From positions 1 to 41,779 of the forward strand of contig JBMYWH010000020.1 of NCBI GenBank assembly GCA_049607205.1: a stretch of DNA of 41,779 nucleotides, given 5' to 3'. Made by a program: the position numbers and the translations under genes. Below the pieces are notes generated by a model that was given only the letters and a program-made list of their open reading frames with translations, was not told the origin of the DNA and did not search any database. The stretch's first letter is position 1, and the number at the start of each line of letters is the position of its first letter. Shown here in pieces: positions 1 to 8,187 of the stretch. The stretch is from JBELHR01 sp049607205 (GTDB taxonomy: Bacteria; Bacteroidota; Bacteroidia; Flavobacteriales; Flavobacteriaceae).

Positions 1-1
1 A

Positions 2-757
2 CCTGTTGCTTTTAACGACAAGGATCCTCAAGGATATCAAATAGATGGCTTTGAGCATTTAAGTGTTACAGCTACTCACAGTAGTCTTCCTGAGCGAATT
101 GAACTTTTAAATAAATTAGGATTTACTAAAAAAATTGATTTATGGGTCTATAAAATTCCTGTTCGAGATAAAATCCCTGAATTACATCATAAAATTGCAG
201 AGCGATCTAGAAGAAACAATCCTGAACTGAAACTCATACAAATCAAAAACAAATGGCAACTTAGAGATCTCATAGTCCCAATCTTTAATTTGGTAAACAA
301 GACCTTTAATGACATCTATGCCTTCAGTCCGTTACAAGAAAGAGAAATGAGAGAACTCTCTTATAAATATTTACCTGTTCTGGATAAACGTTTTGTCAAG
401 GCTATAGAGAATTCAGAAGGAGAAATTATAGCTTTTGTATTAGCCATGCCTAACATGTCTAAAGGTATTATTAAATCCAAAGGAAGAATTATTCCATGGG
501 GACTCCTAAAAATATGGGCTTCTCAAAAGAAGACAAAACAATTGGATATGCTCTTAGGTGCTGTGCATCCAGAGTATCAAAACAAAGGTCTTGACGCCCA
601 ACTAGCACAAGCGCTATTTAAAGAGGCTCGGGATGCAGGCTTTGAATTTCTAGACTCACATTTAGAATTGGAAACTAACACAAAAATGCATGCTGAAAAC
701 ATCAAACTAGGCGGAGAAATCTATAAAAAGTATCGAATTTTTCAAAAGTCAATCTAA
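2..757 (+). CDS. GNAT-like/YghO-type protein, 5' end cut by window
   Basis: The frame is open from the first bases of the window, so the gene begins upstream and only its last 251 codons are seen. The translated part has an N-terminal stretch that reads like the end of one GNAT fold (GFTKKIDLWVYKIP) and a second one later with a substrate/CoA-binding-like stretch (MLLGAVHPEYQNKGLDAQLA). It resembles the roughly 380-residue YghO-like acetyltransferase-related proteins, which have no settled function. A TTG at 290 could be mistaken for a start, but the coding frame clearly continues upstream of it. Its TAA stop overlaps the rmuC stop on the other strand. Family assignment is moderate; substrate is unknown. 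Confidence 0.7.
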   Translation, partial: PVAFNDKDPQGYQIDGFEHLSVTATHSSLPERIELLNKLGFTKKIDLWVYKIPVRDKIPELHHKIAERSRRNNPELKLIQIKNKWQLRDLIVPIFNLVNKTFNDIYAFSPLQEREMRELSYKYLPVLDKRFVKAIENSEGEIIAFVLAMPNMSKGIIKSKGRIIPWGLLKIWASQKKTKQLDMLLGAVHPEYQNKGLDAQLAQALFKEARDAGFEFLDSHLELETNTKMHAENIKLGGEIYKKYRIFQKSI

Positions 758-2280
758 TCCCCAGGATTTAGGTGCTTAGGTAAGTCCTTCTTGGTCTTCA
801 CTCCTAGTTCCTTTAATTTTGAAGCTTGTCTTACCAAGTTATCTTTACCTGAAGACAACTGTCCATAGGCATCACCGTATGACTTTTGAGCCTTGCTTAT
901 ATAATCTCCAACTTTATCCAGGTTTGTTACGAAACCTACAAATTTGTCATAGAGTTTACCTCCACGTTCTGCAATAGCAATCGCATTTTGATTTTGGTAC
1001 TCTCTATTCCATAAATCTACAATAAGCTTAAGGGAAGTAATCAAATTCGTTGGATTCATCAAAAGGATACGCTTATCATAAGCATAATTCCAGAGTTCTG
1101 GATCCTGCTTGATTGCCGCGATGTAGGCCGCTTCAGAAGGGATGAACATCATTACAAAATCTAAGGCCTTATCATAATCATCATAGCCTTTGCGACTAAG
1201 GGCCATTATATGATTTTTAATCGCCTGAACGTGATCATTGAGATGTCTTTGCTGCTCCTTCAAATCTTGAGCCTCTATAGATCTTGAATAAGCATTCAAA
1301 GATACTTTCGAGTCGATGATTACCTTTCTATTATCTGGATAATTAATTACCGCATCTGGTCTCATTTTTTTATCCTCTGAATCAGATCTTAATGCTTTGC
1401 CATCTTCATCGGTGAGTTGCACTTCCATTTCATACTCCTCTCCTTTTCTCAGTCCTGATTTTTCTAAAATACTTTCAAGAATCATCTCTCCCCAACGTCC
1501 TTGGGTTTTCACTTCACCTTTCAATGCTTTGGTAAGATTTCGAGCTTCTTCTCCTATACTTTGATTCAACTCTTGGAGCTCCTTTACTTTTTCTTCAAGA
1601 GAAAATCGCTGTTTAGACTCCTTTTCATACACTTCATTAACCCTAGATTTAAAAGCTTCTATATCCTTATTCAAAGGATCTAAAATCTGCTTTAAATTGT
1701 CCTTATTGGTTTGTGTAAACTTCGCAGTTTTTTGATCCAAGATGGAATTGGCCATTTTTTCAAATTCCAATTTAAACATCTTCTGCAGTTCTTCAATATC
1801 TTTAGCTTGACGGTCTAACTTATTATCGGCCTCCTTAAGGTTAGCCTCTATTACAGACTTTTGATTATACAATTCATTGTAAGCATCAACTTTCAATTCT
1901 AAATTCTTAGTGAGCTCTTCGTGTTCCTCATTAAGTCCGGTGACTTGCTCCTGTAAATGATCTCTTTTAATCATGAGCTGAGCTCCTTTATTGTAGGCTT
2001 GATTATAGTTCTCTGTAAGCTCCTTAAGTTCCGTTTCCTTTACTTTTAGTTCCTCGCTTAGTCTTGAGTGCTCTGTTTTGTAAAATACCTCCTGCTGCTC
2101 TAATTTAGCCAATGAACTTAAGGTTGCTTTCTCTTGGGCTCTCAAAATGGAAAGGTCCTGTTCTAATGAAGCAACTAAAGAGCTATGATCTTCTGAGGAA
2201 GAGAATTTAGTCTTCGCCCATAAAAAACCAATTAAACCACCTGAGAATAAACCAATAAGTAAAAAGATATACATTTCCAT
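754..2280 (-). CDS. rmuC: DNA recombination protein RmuC
   Basis: RmuC-family proteins limit recombination at inverted repeats and carry a nuclease-like PD-(D/E)xK fold. This 508-residue protein has a single N-terminal membrane helix (about residues 4-22), a long coiled coil (about 30-250) rich in Glu, Lys and Leu, and then the conserved domain with RWGEMILESILEKSGL, MRPDAVINYPDNRKVIIDSK and IPSEAAY. I choose the ATG at 2280 rather than the in-frame TTG three bases earlier; a TAnnTTTG promoter element lies 20 nt upstream. It converges with the acetyltransferase-like gene, with interlocked stop codons (TAA/TAG). The family call is firm; the exact biological role in Bacteroidota is less well known. 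Confidence 0.95.
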   Translation of the reverse strand: MEMYIFLLIGLFSGGLIGFLWAKTKFSSSEDHSSLVASLEQDLSILRAQEKATLSSLAKLEQQEVFYKTEHSRLSEELKVKETELKELTENYNQAYNKGAQLMIKRDHLQEQVTGLNEEHEELTKNLELKVDAYNELYNQKSVIEANLKEADNKLDRQAKDIEELQKMFKLEFEKMANSILDQKTAKFTQTNKDNLKQILDPLNKDIEAFKSRVNEVYEKESKQRFSLEEKVKELQELNQSIGEEARNLTKALKGEVKTQGRWGEMILESILEKSGLRKGEEYEMEVQLTDEDGKALRSDSEDKKMRPDAVINYPDNRKVIIDSKVSLNAYSRSIEAQDLKEQQRHLNDHVQAIKNHIMALSRKGYDDYDKALDFVMMFIPSEAAYIAAIKQDPELWNYAYDKRILLMNPTNLITSLKLIVDLWNREYQNQNAIAIAERGGKLYDKFVGFVTNLDKVGDYISKAQKSYGDAYGQLSSGKDNLVRQASKLKELGVKTKKDLPKHLNPGD

Positions 2281-2300
2281 CAAGACATTTTTTAGAGACT

Positions 2301-2308
2301 CAAATGTA
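2301..2308 (-). promoter_or_regulatory. -7 promoter element of rmuC
   Basis: TACATTTG on the minus strand is an exact match to the Bacteroidota -7 consensus TAnnTTTG, 20 nt before the rmuC ATG. No convincing -33 TTG was found at the usual spacing. Confidence 0.55.
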
Positions 2309-2366
2309 AAAATAATTTAGGGAAATTGATCTAAAATTATTTAATTGCATGAACTAAACTAAGCAA

Positions 2367-3266
2367 ATGACTACACCAGAGATCCCTAACCTAATACATT
2401 ATGCCATACCCTTATTTGTCCTGACCATTTTAGCTGAGATTATTGTATCGGTTTATCTAAAAAGTAAACAATATGATTATAAAGATGCAGCCACCTCCAT
2501 AGGAATGGGATTGGGTAATGTTTTTATAGGAATATTAGCAAAGTCCTTTACCTATGGTTTCTTATTACTTTGCTACCAATTCAGACTCTTTGAAATACCC
2601 TTTACTTGGTGGGCTTGGATATTAGTTTTCTTTGCTGAGGACTTCACCTATTACTGGCAACACCGCATCGGTCATGAAAGTCGATTTTTCTGGGCTTCTC
2701 ATGTGGTACATCATTCCAGCAAAAAATACAATCTTTCCACCGCAGTAAGACAAACGTGGACAGGAGCTTTTACTGGATTCTTTTTTCCGGCATGGATGGC
2801 CCTTCTAGGTTTTCATCCTCTGATGATTGTTACCCAAGGATCCATAAGTCTCTTATACCAATACTGGATTCATACAGAAATGATTCACAAACTGCCTAAA
2901 TGGTTTGAATTCATCTTCAATACTCCATCACACCACAGAGTACATCATGGAACCAATCCTCAATATTTAGACAGGAACCACGCTGGAATATTAATCATTT
3001 GGGATCGCATCTTTGGAACCTTCGAACCTGAAGTTGAAAAGCCCGTATACGGCTTAGTAGAGAACTTACAAACTCATAATTTATTTGTAGTCGCTTTCAA
3101 GGAGTGGGCTGGCTTATTTAGAGATATGTTCACTAAGGCAAAAAATCCATGGCAAGCACTTCAGTATATGTTTAAGCCCCCAGGATGGAGACATGATGGG
3201 ACAGGAAAACTTTCTGAGGACTTAAGAAAAGAATATCTAGAGCAACAAAAAACTCAAACCGATTAA
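2367..3266 (+). CDS. fatty acid hydroxylase / sterol desaturase superfamily protein
   Basis: This is a membrane di-iron oxygenase family that hydroxylates or desaturates lipids. The 299-residue protein has several hydrophobic helices and the full histidine set: HRIGH (H99, H103), HVVHH (H112, H115, H116), H179/H184, and HHRVHH (H199-H204) followed by GTN. This arrangement is typical of Bacteroidota sterol desaturase-like proteins, whose substrates are mostly unknown; sphingolipid or carotenoid-type lipids are possible. It stands alone, divergent from rmuC. Its stop codon sits in the loop of a strong terminator hairpin, so the last codons form part of the terminator stem. Family assignment is firm; substrate is not known. 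Confidence 0.92.
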   Translation: MTTPEIPNLIHYAIPLFVLTILAEIIVSVYLKSKQYDYKDAATSIGMGLGNVFIGILAKSFTYGFLLLCYQFRLFEIPFTWWAWILVFFAEDFTYYWQHRIGHESRFFWASHVVHHSSKKYNLSTAVRQTWTGAFTGFFFPAWMALLGFHPLMIVTQGSISLLYQYWIHTEMIHKLPKWFEFIFNTPSHHRVHHGTNPQYLDRNHAGILIIWDRIFGTFEPEVEKPVYGLVENLQTHNLFVVAFKEWAGLFRDMFTKAKNPWQALQYMFKPPGWRHDGTGKLSEDLRKEYLEQQKTQTD

Positions 3267-3281
3267 GGTTTGAGTTTTTTG
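3246..3281. terminator. bidirectional terminator overlapping a stop codon
   Basis: A 15-bp perfect stem (arms 3246-3260 and 3267-3281) with loop GATTAA. A-tract on one side and T-tract on the other make it work in both directions. It serves the hydroxylase gene (+) and the beta-barrel gene ending at 3301 (-). The hydroxylase TAA lies in the loop. Confidence 0.9.
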
Positions 3282-3300
3282 TTAATAGAGTTTTAGCTAC

Positions 3301-4401
3301 TTAGTTAAAGTCAAATCGCATCCCAATGGAAACATTTCGTTCATCACCATCTTTGAACAAAGGATTCATATCATATTTCATATATACACTAGTAGCCTTA
3401 TAACCAACATAAGCGCTTAATCCATAAATACCATCGGAAACATTATAACTTCCTCTTGACTTCTCCTTATACTTCAAATCATTGTCATAGTACTTAATAA
3501 ACTGCTTGGTTTGTAGTCTTACTCCACCATATCCACCAAAACCTATTCTAAGACCTCTTCCTTGTCGATCTCTTACATAGTCGTCATAGACTCTAGACTT
3601 GGAAAAATCAAGCTCTATATGAACGGGAAAGACCAATTCTATATTTCTAAGTCGAGCACTATTCTTCAAATTTATAGGATAGGTCTCTAAGCTAGTTGTA
3701 TTCTCATTCTTAACAAATACTCTATTATCTGTAGGTCTTAAATTATTCCACAAAAGGGATCCACCGTACTTGATGTAAAACACTGAGGCCTTTTCAGTCA
3801 ATCTTGTTTTACCAGTACCTCCCAATTCAAAAAAGAAAGAATTTGTTCTATAATCGGAGTCTTTCATGGTTGAAAAATCATGATCAACCACCACAGAATT
3901 TATACCGAAGGCAAAAACAAATTGTGAGGAAGTTCTATGACCATAGTAATTTTTGTTATCGGTATATTTCTTATCCTTTTTCTCTTGTTTTTCCTCCCAA
4001 GAATCCCAGTCCCAATCCCAATCCCAGTCATTTGAACTAACCGTTACCGTACTTGTTCCAATTTTAATTGTTTCCTTAGGTGCATCCTTTACCTCTCCAT
4101 TGGCCTTTGCTTCCACTAGAGCCTGTAATTCCTTTTCTTGTACAGCTACCTTTTTAGCAATCGCTGCGGCCCTCTTTTCAGAGGCCTCCTGTTTTAATTT
4201 AAGCCCCTCTTCTTCACTAAGTTCTCCAAGTTCTATTTTCTTATTTATGACTTCAACTTCTGCTTTAAGTAAATCTTTTTCTCCTTTTGTGATTTTGGTT
4301 ATTTCATTCGAAATCTCTCTTACTTGAGTTTCAAAATCCTTTTCTTGAGCCTGTACACCTGTGATTAGCATAAAGGCAAAAATGGTTAATAGTGTTCTCA
4401 T
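3301..4401 (-). CDS. exported coiled-coil and beta-barrel protein (unknown)
   Basis: I do not recognise a named family. The 366-residue protein has a signal peptide (residues 1-19, ending VQAQ), a charged alpha-helical coiled coil (about 20-102), an acidic/aromatic linker with four Asp-Trp pairs (DWDWDWDWDSW, 125-135), and a C-terminal region of alternating polar/aromatic strands that ends in MRFDFN, typical of an outer-membrane barrel. The coiled coil may reach into the periplasm while the barrel sits in the outer membrane. It is the last gene after an ECF sigma factor and a membrane anti-sigma candidate, 10 nt downstream of the latter. It may be part of the sigma regulon or sense envelope state; this is inference. 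Confidence 0.8.
   Translation of the reverse strand: MRTLLTIFAFMLITGVQAQEKDFETQVREISNEITKITKGEKDLLKAEVEVINKKIELGELSEEEGLKLKQEASEKRAAAIAKKVAVQEKELQALVEAKANGEVKDAPKETIKIGTSTVTVSSNDWDWDWDWDSWEEKQEKKDKKYTDNKNYYGHRTSSQFVFAFGINSVVVDHDFSTMKDSDYRTNSFFFELGGTGKTRLTEKASVFYIKYGGSLLWNNLRPTDNRVFVKNENTTSLETYPINLKNSARLRNIELVFPVHIELDFSKSRVYDDYVRDRQGRGLRIGFGGYGGVRLQTKQFIKYYDNDLKYKEKSRGSYNVSDGIYGLSAYVGYKATSVYMKYDMNPLFKDGDERNVSIGMRFDFN
4004..4027. repeat. four tandem hexamers (TCCCAR) coding Asp-Trp repeats
   Basis: Four head-to-tail copies of TCCCAG/TCCCAA on the plus strand read as Asp-Trp pairs in the minus-strand beta-barrel gene. Gain or loss of a unit would keep the frame. Confidence 0.85.
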
Positions 4402-4411
4402 ATCGATTAGT

Positions 4412-5095
4412 TTACTTTTGTTTATTTTGATTTCTTTGAGCGATAACAGATCCTATGCCATCTACTCCTACTTTTAATTTATCAAGTATTTTTTTTCCAA
4501 ATTTATTTCCGTTATCAGCTCTCTCTGCTTCCTCAAGTAAGCTTTCTGGACTAATTCTTAGTAGGGTAGTCGGAGCATCAACTTGAGCATAATCACCTGC
4601 AGCACCGCCATCTTCCAATTCCACTTCTACTTGAAACAACAAAGCCTCTGCATCTATATTCATCATAGAAGTGGATGCTGAAACCACAAGTGTTTCTGGA
4701 GTTGAAACAGGCAAATAGTCTGAATCATTCTCAGGAATTTCAACATCAGAGGTATATACAAGTTCTTCCCGAATTGAAGTTTCCCCCCTAATAACTTGAG
4801 ATTTTAAAGTCATCGGACGTGTATTTAATTCTCCCGAAAACTCACTTTGATACACCATTACAGGTAAAGATGAAAACTCAATCTGTCCTACAGGGCTTTT
4901 ATCAAAAGGAACTATCGTCCAAGTCAAGGCCAATACAGCAGCAACAGATGCAATTTTAATCCATAATCTACTACCCCTTTTCCTAGAGGAAAGATTTAAT
5001 TCTTGATCCAGTTGCTCCCATAACTCGGGCCTCGGCATGGTAGAAGCATCTCCTAAAGAGCTCTGAAAGAGTTTATCCACGGATTGAGGTTTCAT
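4412..5095 (-). CDS. membrane anti-sigma factor candidate
   Basis: The 227-residue protein has a short cytoplasmic N-terminus with a PELWEQLDQEL helix of the type found at the start of Bacteroidota anti-sigma-like proteins, a single membrane helix (about residues 44-64), and an acidic periplasmic domain of about 160 residues. Its start (ATG at 5095) overlaps the end of the ECF sigma factor gene by 23 bp, so the two are probably co-translated. Position, topology and overlap suggest that it holds the sigma factor at the membrane, but no zinc anti-sigma motif (HxxxCxxC) is present. The name rests on context. Confidence 0.75.
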   Translation of the reverse strand: MKPQSVDKLFQSSLGDASTMPRPELWEQLDQELNLSSRKRGSRLWIKIASVAAVLALTWTIVPFDKSPVGQIEFSSLPVMVYQSEFSGELNTRPMTLKSQVIRGETSIREELVYTSDVEIPENDSDYLPVSTPETLVVSASTSMMNIDAEALLFQVEVELEDGGAAGDYAQVDAPTTLLRISPESLLEEAERADNGNKFGKKILDKLKVGVDGIGSVIAQRNQNKQK

Positions 5096-5657
5096 AAGAC
5101 TTGTTTTTTGTTAAATATTCTTTTAATAATTTTCTCGCTCTGAGCAATTGGGTTTTAGAAGTACTCTCAGTAATTTCCAACATCTGAGCGATTTCTCTGT
5201 GTTTGTACCCTTCAATAGCGTACAGATTAAAGACTACAGAATATCCCTTAGGCAAGCGATTCAAAGCTGCTAAAAGTTGTTCTTGTGAATAAACAGGATC
5301 TATTGTCTGCTCTTCTACCACTTGCTCTGCGTAGTTATCGTCTAATCTTAGATCAATTTTTTGTTGTCTAAGACTGTCAATACAGGTCCTAACGACTGTT
5401 TTTCTAATCCACCCTTCAAAACTTCCTTGAAATTCAAACTTGTTCAAATTTTGATACACCTTCAAGAAACTCTTCAACAAAGCGTCCTCTGCTAAATAAA
5501 CTTCCTGAAAATAACGTCTACATACGAATAGCATTTTAGGTGCATAGGTATCATAGAGTAACTTTTGAGCTCTTCGATCACCGCTTTGGCAATCGCGAAC
5601 TAAACGTTTTTCATTATGAAGTTTAATTAATTTCAAGTGGTTAGATTTGGTTGTCAT
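5073..5657 (-). CDS. ECF-type RNA polymerase sigma factor
   Basis: A group 4 (extracytoplasmic function) sigma-70 family protein of 194 residues. Region 2 spans about residues 28-95, with YDTYAPKMLFVCRRY, a DAL-like helix (AEDALLKSFLKVYQNL) and the RTCIDSLRQQK end. Region 4 spans about 125-182, with LNRLPKGYSVVFNLYAIEGY and the helix-turn-helix HREIAQMLEITESTSKTQL for -35 recognition. It sits 49 nt after priA on the same strand and overlaps the next gene by 23 bp. A near-match to the -7 element (TATTTTAG) lies in the gap, so it may have its own promoter. Family is firm; the regulon is unknown. Confidence 0.95.
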   Translation of the reverse strand: MTTKSNHLKLIKLHNEKRLVRDCQSGDRRAQKLLYDTYAPKMLFVCRRYFQEVYLAEDALLKSFLKVYQNLNKFEFQGSFEGWIRKTVVRTCIDSLRQQKIDLRLDDNYAEQVVEEQTIDPVYSQEQLLAALNRLPKGYSVVFNLYAIEGYKHREIAQMLEITESTSKTQLLRARKLLKEYLTKNKSYETSIRG

Positions 5658-5706
5658 TTAATAGACGTACTAGTTCCTAAAATAGTTGCACGAGAACCAA
5701 AAAAAT

Positions 5707-8157
5707 TTAAGAAGGGTCTACATCCACGGTAAAACGAACCGATCTAAAGTCTGCTACAGCCTCGAAATGCATGTTGATTTTTTCTATATATTCTTTGACA
5801 CTTTTCAAAGATTGTTTTTTAGGAATCTTCAAAGAAACGTGACGAATATATTTATTCCTTACTCTAGCGATAGAAGGAATGGTAGGTCCTAGAACTAAGT
5901 CTCCAAAGGCATTCTCTAAAGATTGAAAATACCAATTACAGGCCGCATTGACTCTGTTTTGATCTTTGTGTTTAAAAGTAAACTTGATCAATTTATAATA
6001 AGGAGGATATTTAAATTGATAACGCTCTTCCAACTGCTCCTTATACATTGCCTTATAATCATACCTAGAAACTTGTTGAAGGATTTGATGATAAGGATTA
6101 AAGGTTTGAATCATCACTTTTCCTCTAATCGCAGACCTTCCCGCTCTTCCAGAGACTTGGGTTAAGAGTTGATAGGCCTTTTCATGGGCCCTAAAATCTG
6201 GAAAGTTCAGCATGGCATCTGCAGAAACCACTCCAACCAAGCCCACATTCTCAAAATCCAATCCTTTAGAGAGCATCTGAGTACCTACTAAGATCTGGGT
6301 AAGTCCTTTCTCAAAATCAGTGATGATCTCCTCAAAGGCATTTTTTCGCCTTGTGGCGTCAAGATCCATTCGCGCCACTTTTTGCTCTGGGAATAATTCT
6401 GCAATTTCCTTGGCAATTTGTTCGGTTCCGAAACCTTTAGTATCAATTTCAGAACTCCCACAAGCCCCACAAGTTTGTGGCACAGGTTCTTTATAAAAAC
6501 AATAATGGCATCGAAGCTCTTGGGCATATTTGTGAAAGGTCAAACTCACATCACAATTAGGGCAATGAGGACTGTGACCACAGGTATTACATTCCACCAC
6601 CGGAGCATATCCCCTTCTGTTTTGAAACAAGATGATTTGACGTCCCTCTTTCAAGGTCTCTTGCATTTGTTTTAAAAGCGTGTCCGAGAAATGTCCTGTC
6701 ATACGCTTCTTATGATGTTTATCCTTAAGATCTATCAGTTGTATTTCTGGGGAGATTGCAGTTCCAAAACGCTTGGTTAAACCCACAAAGGCAAATTTCT
6801 CAAGAACCACATTAAAAGAACTTTCAATCGAAGGTGTTGCGGATCCTAATAAGACTTTGGCTTTGTGAATGGCCCCTAATACAATGGCAGAATCTCGTGC
6901 CTGAAATCTAGGAGAAGGATCTTGTTGTTTATAAGACGATTCATGCTCCTCATCAACGATGATCAAACTCAAATTAGAAAAAGGCAAGAATATTCCACTT
7001 CTAGTGGCTAGAATTAACCTTCCCTTTTCAGGTTCTGCTTGTAGCTTATGCCAAACCTCCATACGCTCTTGAGCGTTATACTTGGAATGGTATACTAACA
7101 TATCAGCGCCAAAATAGTGCTCCAAGCGCGCAATAATCTGAGTAGTTAGTCCAATTTCTGGCAATAAATAAAGTACTTGCTTTCCTTGAGCTATCGCCTC
7201 TTTAATTAAATGTCCATAGACATGGGTTTTCCCACTACCGGTGACTCCCATAAAGAGACATACCTCTTTTTTTTGGAAGCTTTGCTCTATTTTAGTTTTG
7301 GCCTCCAACTGGGCCGGGCTTAGTGCACCGAGCTCCTCATTGGTATTTAAAAACTGTACGCGGTCTTGTTTGAGATCCAATCGCTCAAACACCCCTTTGT
7401 CCACCAAAGCCTTGATTACAGCCCTAGACACTCCTGAGGTTTCAATCAAATGCTTTAAATCTACTAACTTTCCATCTCGAGCAGAAAGAGAAAAATAGGA
7501 CATCACAGCCATTCTTTGCTTTTCAGAGCGCTGTATGAGTTCCATGATCTCGGGGCGTTTCTCCTGAGAATCAAATCCCGAAGCGATCTGAATATGAGCA
7601 ACCAGCTTATCCTTATATTTATCATATACTTTATCCTCTAAGGCTACAAGCTTGAGTTCTAATAAAGCATCTATTTCTTTGAAAATTTTTTTAGCACCTA
7701 CAATTTCAATCAGTCGCTCTAAAGGCAGGCTTGAAGCGGTTTGCAAGGCTTCGTAAATCAAATAAGAAGTATCACTCAGCTGGGAGGCATCGAAATCATC
7801 CTGGCCAATCCAAGCAACTTGTTGAGAGCTTTCCAGACGAAACAAACTTGGTAAAGCCGCTAAGAAAACTTCTCCTAAGGAACACAAATAGTACTTGGAC
7901 ATCCAAGTCCAAAACTGCATTTGCTCCCCACTCACCACAGGGGAATCATCGAGAATTTGTATGATGTTCTTAGCCTCATAGGCCTCAGGCGCTAGCTGAT
8001 GTATTTTACTTACCAGCCCTGTATAAGTTTTGCGCTTACCAAAAGGCACCACTACCCTCACCCCTAAATTCAAAAAGTTGAACTCGGCAGGAGTTATCGC
8101 ATAGGTATAGGTCCTTTTTAAAGGAAGTGGTAAAATGACATCAACGAAATAGCTCAA
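5707..8157 (-). CDS. priA: primosomal protein N' (replication restart helicase PriA)
   Basis: PriA binds abandoned replication forks and reloads the replicative helicase. The 816-residue protein shows an N-terminal 3'-end binding domain (YFVDVILPLP), Walker A GVTGSGKT (304-311), Walker B DEEH, a zinc module with paired cysteines (CNTCGHSPHCPNC and CHYC...CGACGS) inserted between helicase lobes, and motif VI QVSGRAGR. The initiator must be TTG at 8157: upstream in the same frame the TAA of the rRNA methyltransferase gene lies only 30 nt away, with no ATG or GTG between. It is likely co-transcribed with that gene and perhaps with the sigma factor gene downstream. Confidence 0.97.
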   Translation of the reverse strand: MSYFVDVILPLPLKRTYTYAITPAEFNFLNLGVRVVVPFGKRKTYTGLVSKIHQLAPEAYEAKNIIQILDDSPVVSGEQMQFWTWMSKYYLCSLGEVFLAALPSLFRLESSQQVAWIGQDDFDASQLSDTSYLIYEALQTASSLPLERLIEIVGAKKIFKEIDALLELKLVALEDKVYDKYKDKLVAHIQIASGFDSQEKRPEIMELIQRSEKQRMAVMSYFSLSARDGKLVDLKHLIETSGVSRAVIKALVDKGVFERLDLKQDRVQFLNTNEELGALSPAQLEAKTKIEQSFQKKEVCLFMGVTGSGKTHVYGHLIKEAIAQGKQVLYLLPEIGLTTQIIARLEHYFGADMLVYHSKYNAQERMEVWHKLQAEPEKGRLILATRSGIFLPFSNLSLIIVDEEHESSYKQQDPSPRFQARDSAIVLGAIHKAKVLLGSATPSIESSFNVVLEKFAFVGLTKRFGTAISPEIQLIDLKDKHHKKRMTGHFSDTLLKQMQETLKEGRQIILFQNRRGYAPVVECNTCGHSPHCPNCDVSLTFHKYAQELRCHYCFYKEPVPQTCGACGSSEIDTKGFGTEQIAKEIAELFPEQKVARMDLDATRRKNAFEEIITDFEKGLTQILVGTQMLSKGLDFENVGLVGVVSADAMLNFPDFRAHEKAYQLLTQVSGRAGRSAIRGKVMIQTFNPYHQILQQVSRYDYKAMYKEQLEERYQFKYPPYYKLIKFTFKHKDQNRVNAACNWYFQSLENAFGDLVLGPTIPSIARVRNKYIRHVSLKIPKKQSLKSVKEYIEKINMHFEAVADFRSVRFTVDVDPS

Positions 8158-8187
8158 GACTCTTTTTTTACGTAAATGTAAGAAAGT

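Noticed and set aside
290..757. A 155-codon ORF starting at TTG 290
   Set aside because: The same frame is open and protein-like back to base 2, so this is an internal part of a truncated gene, not a separate start.
3953..4327. A plus-strand ORF of 124 codons opposite the beta-barrel gene
   Set aside because: It is a shadow of the minus-strand gene; its Ser/Gln repeats come from the hexamer repeat read on the other strand.
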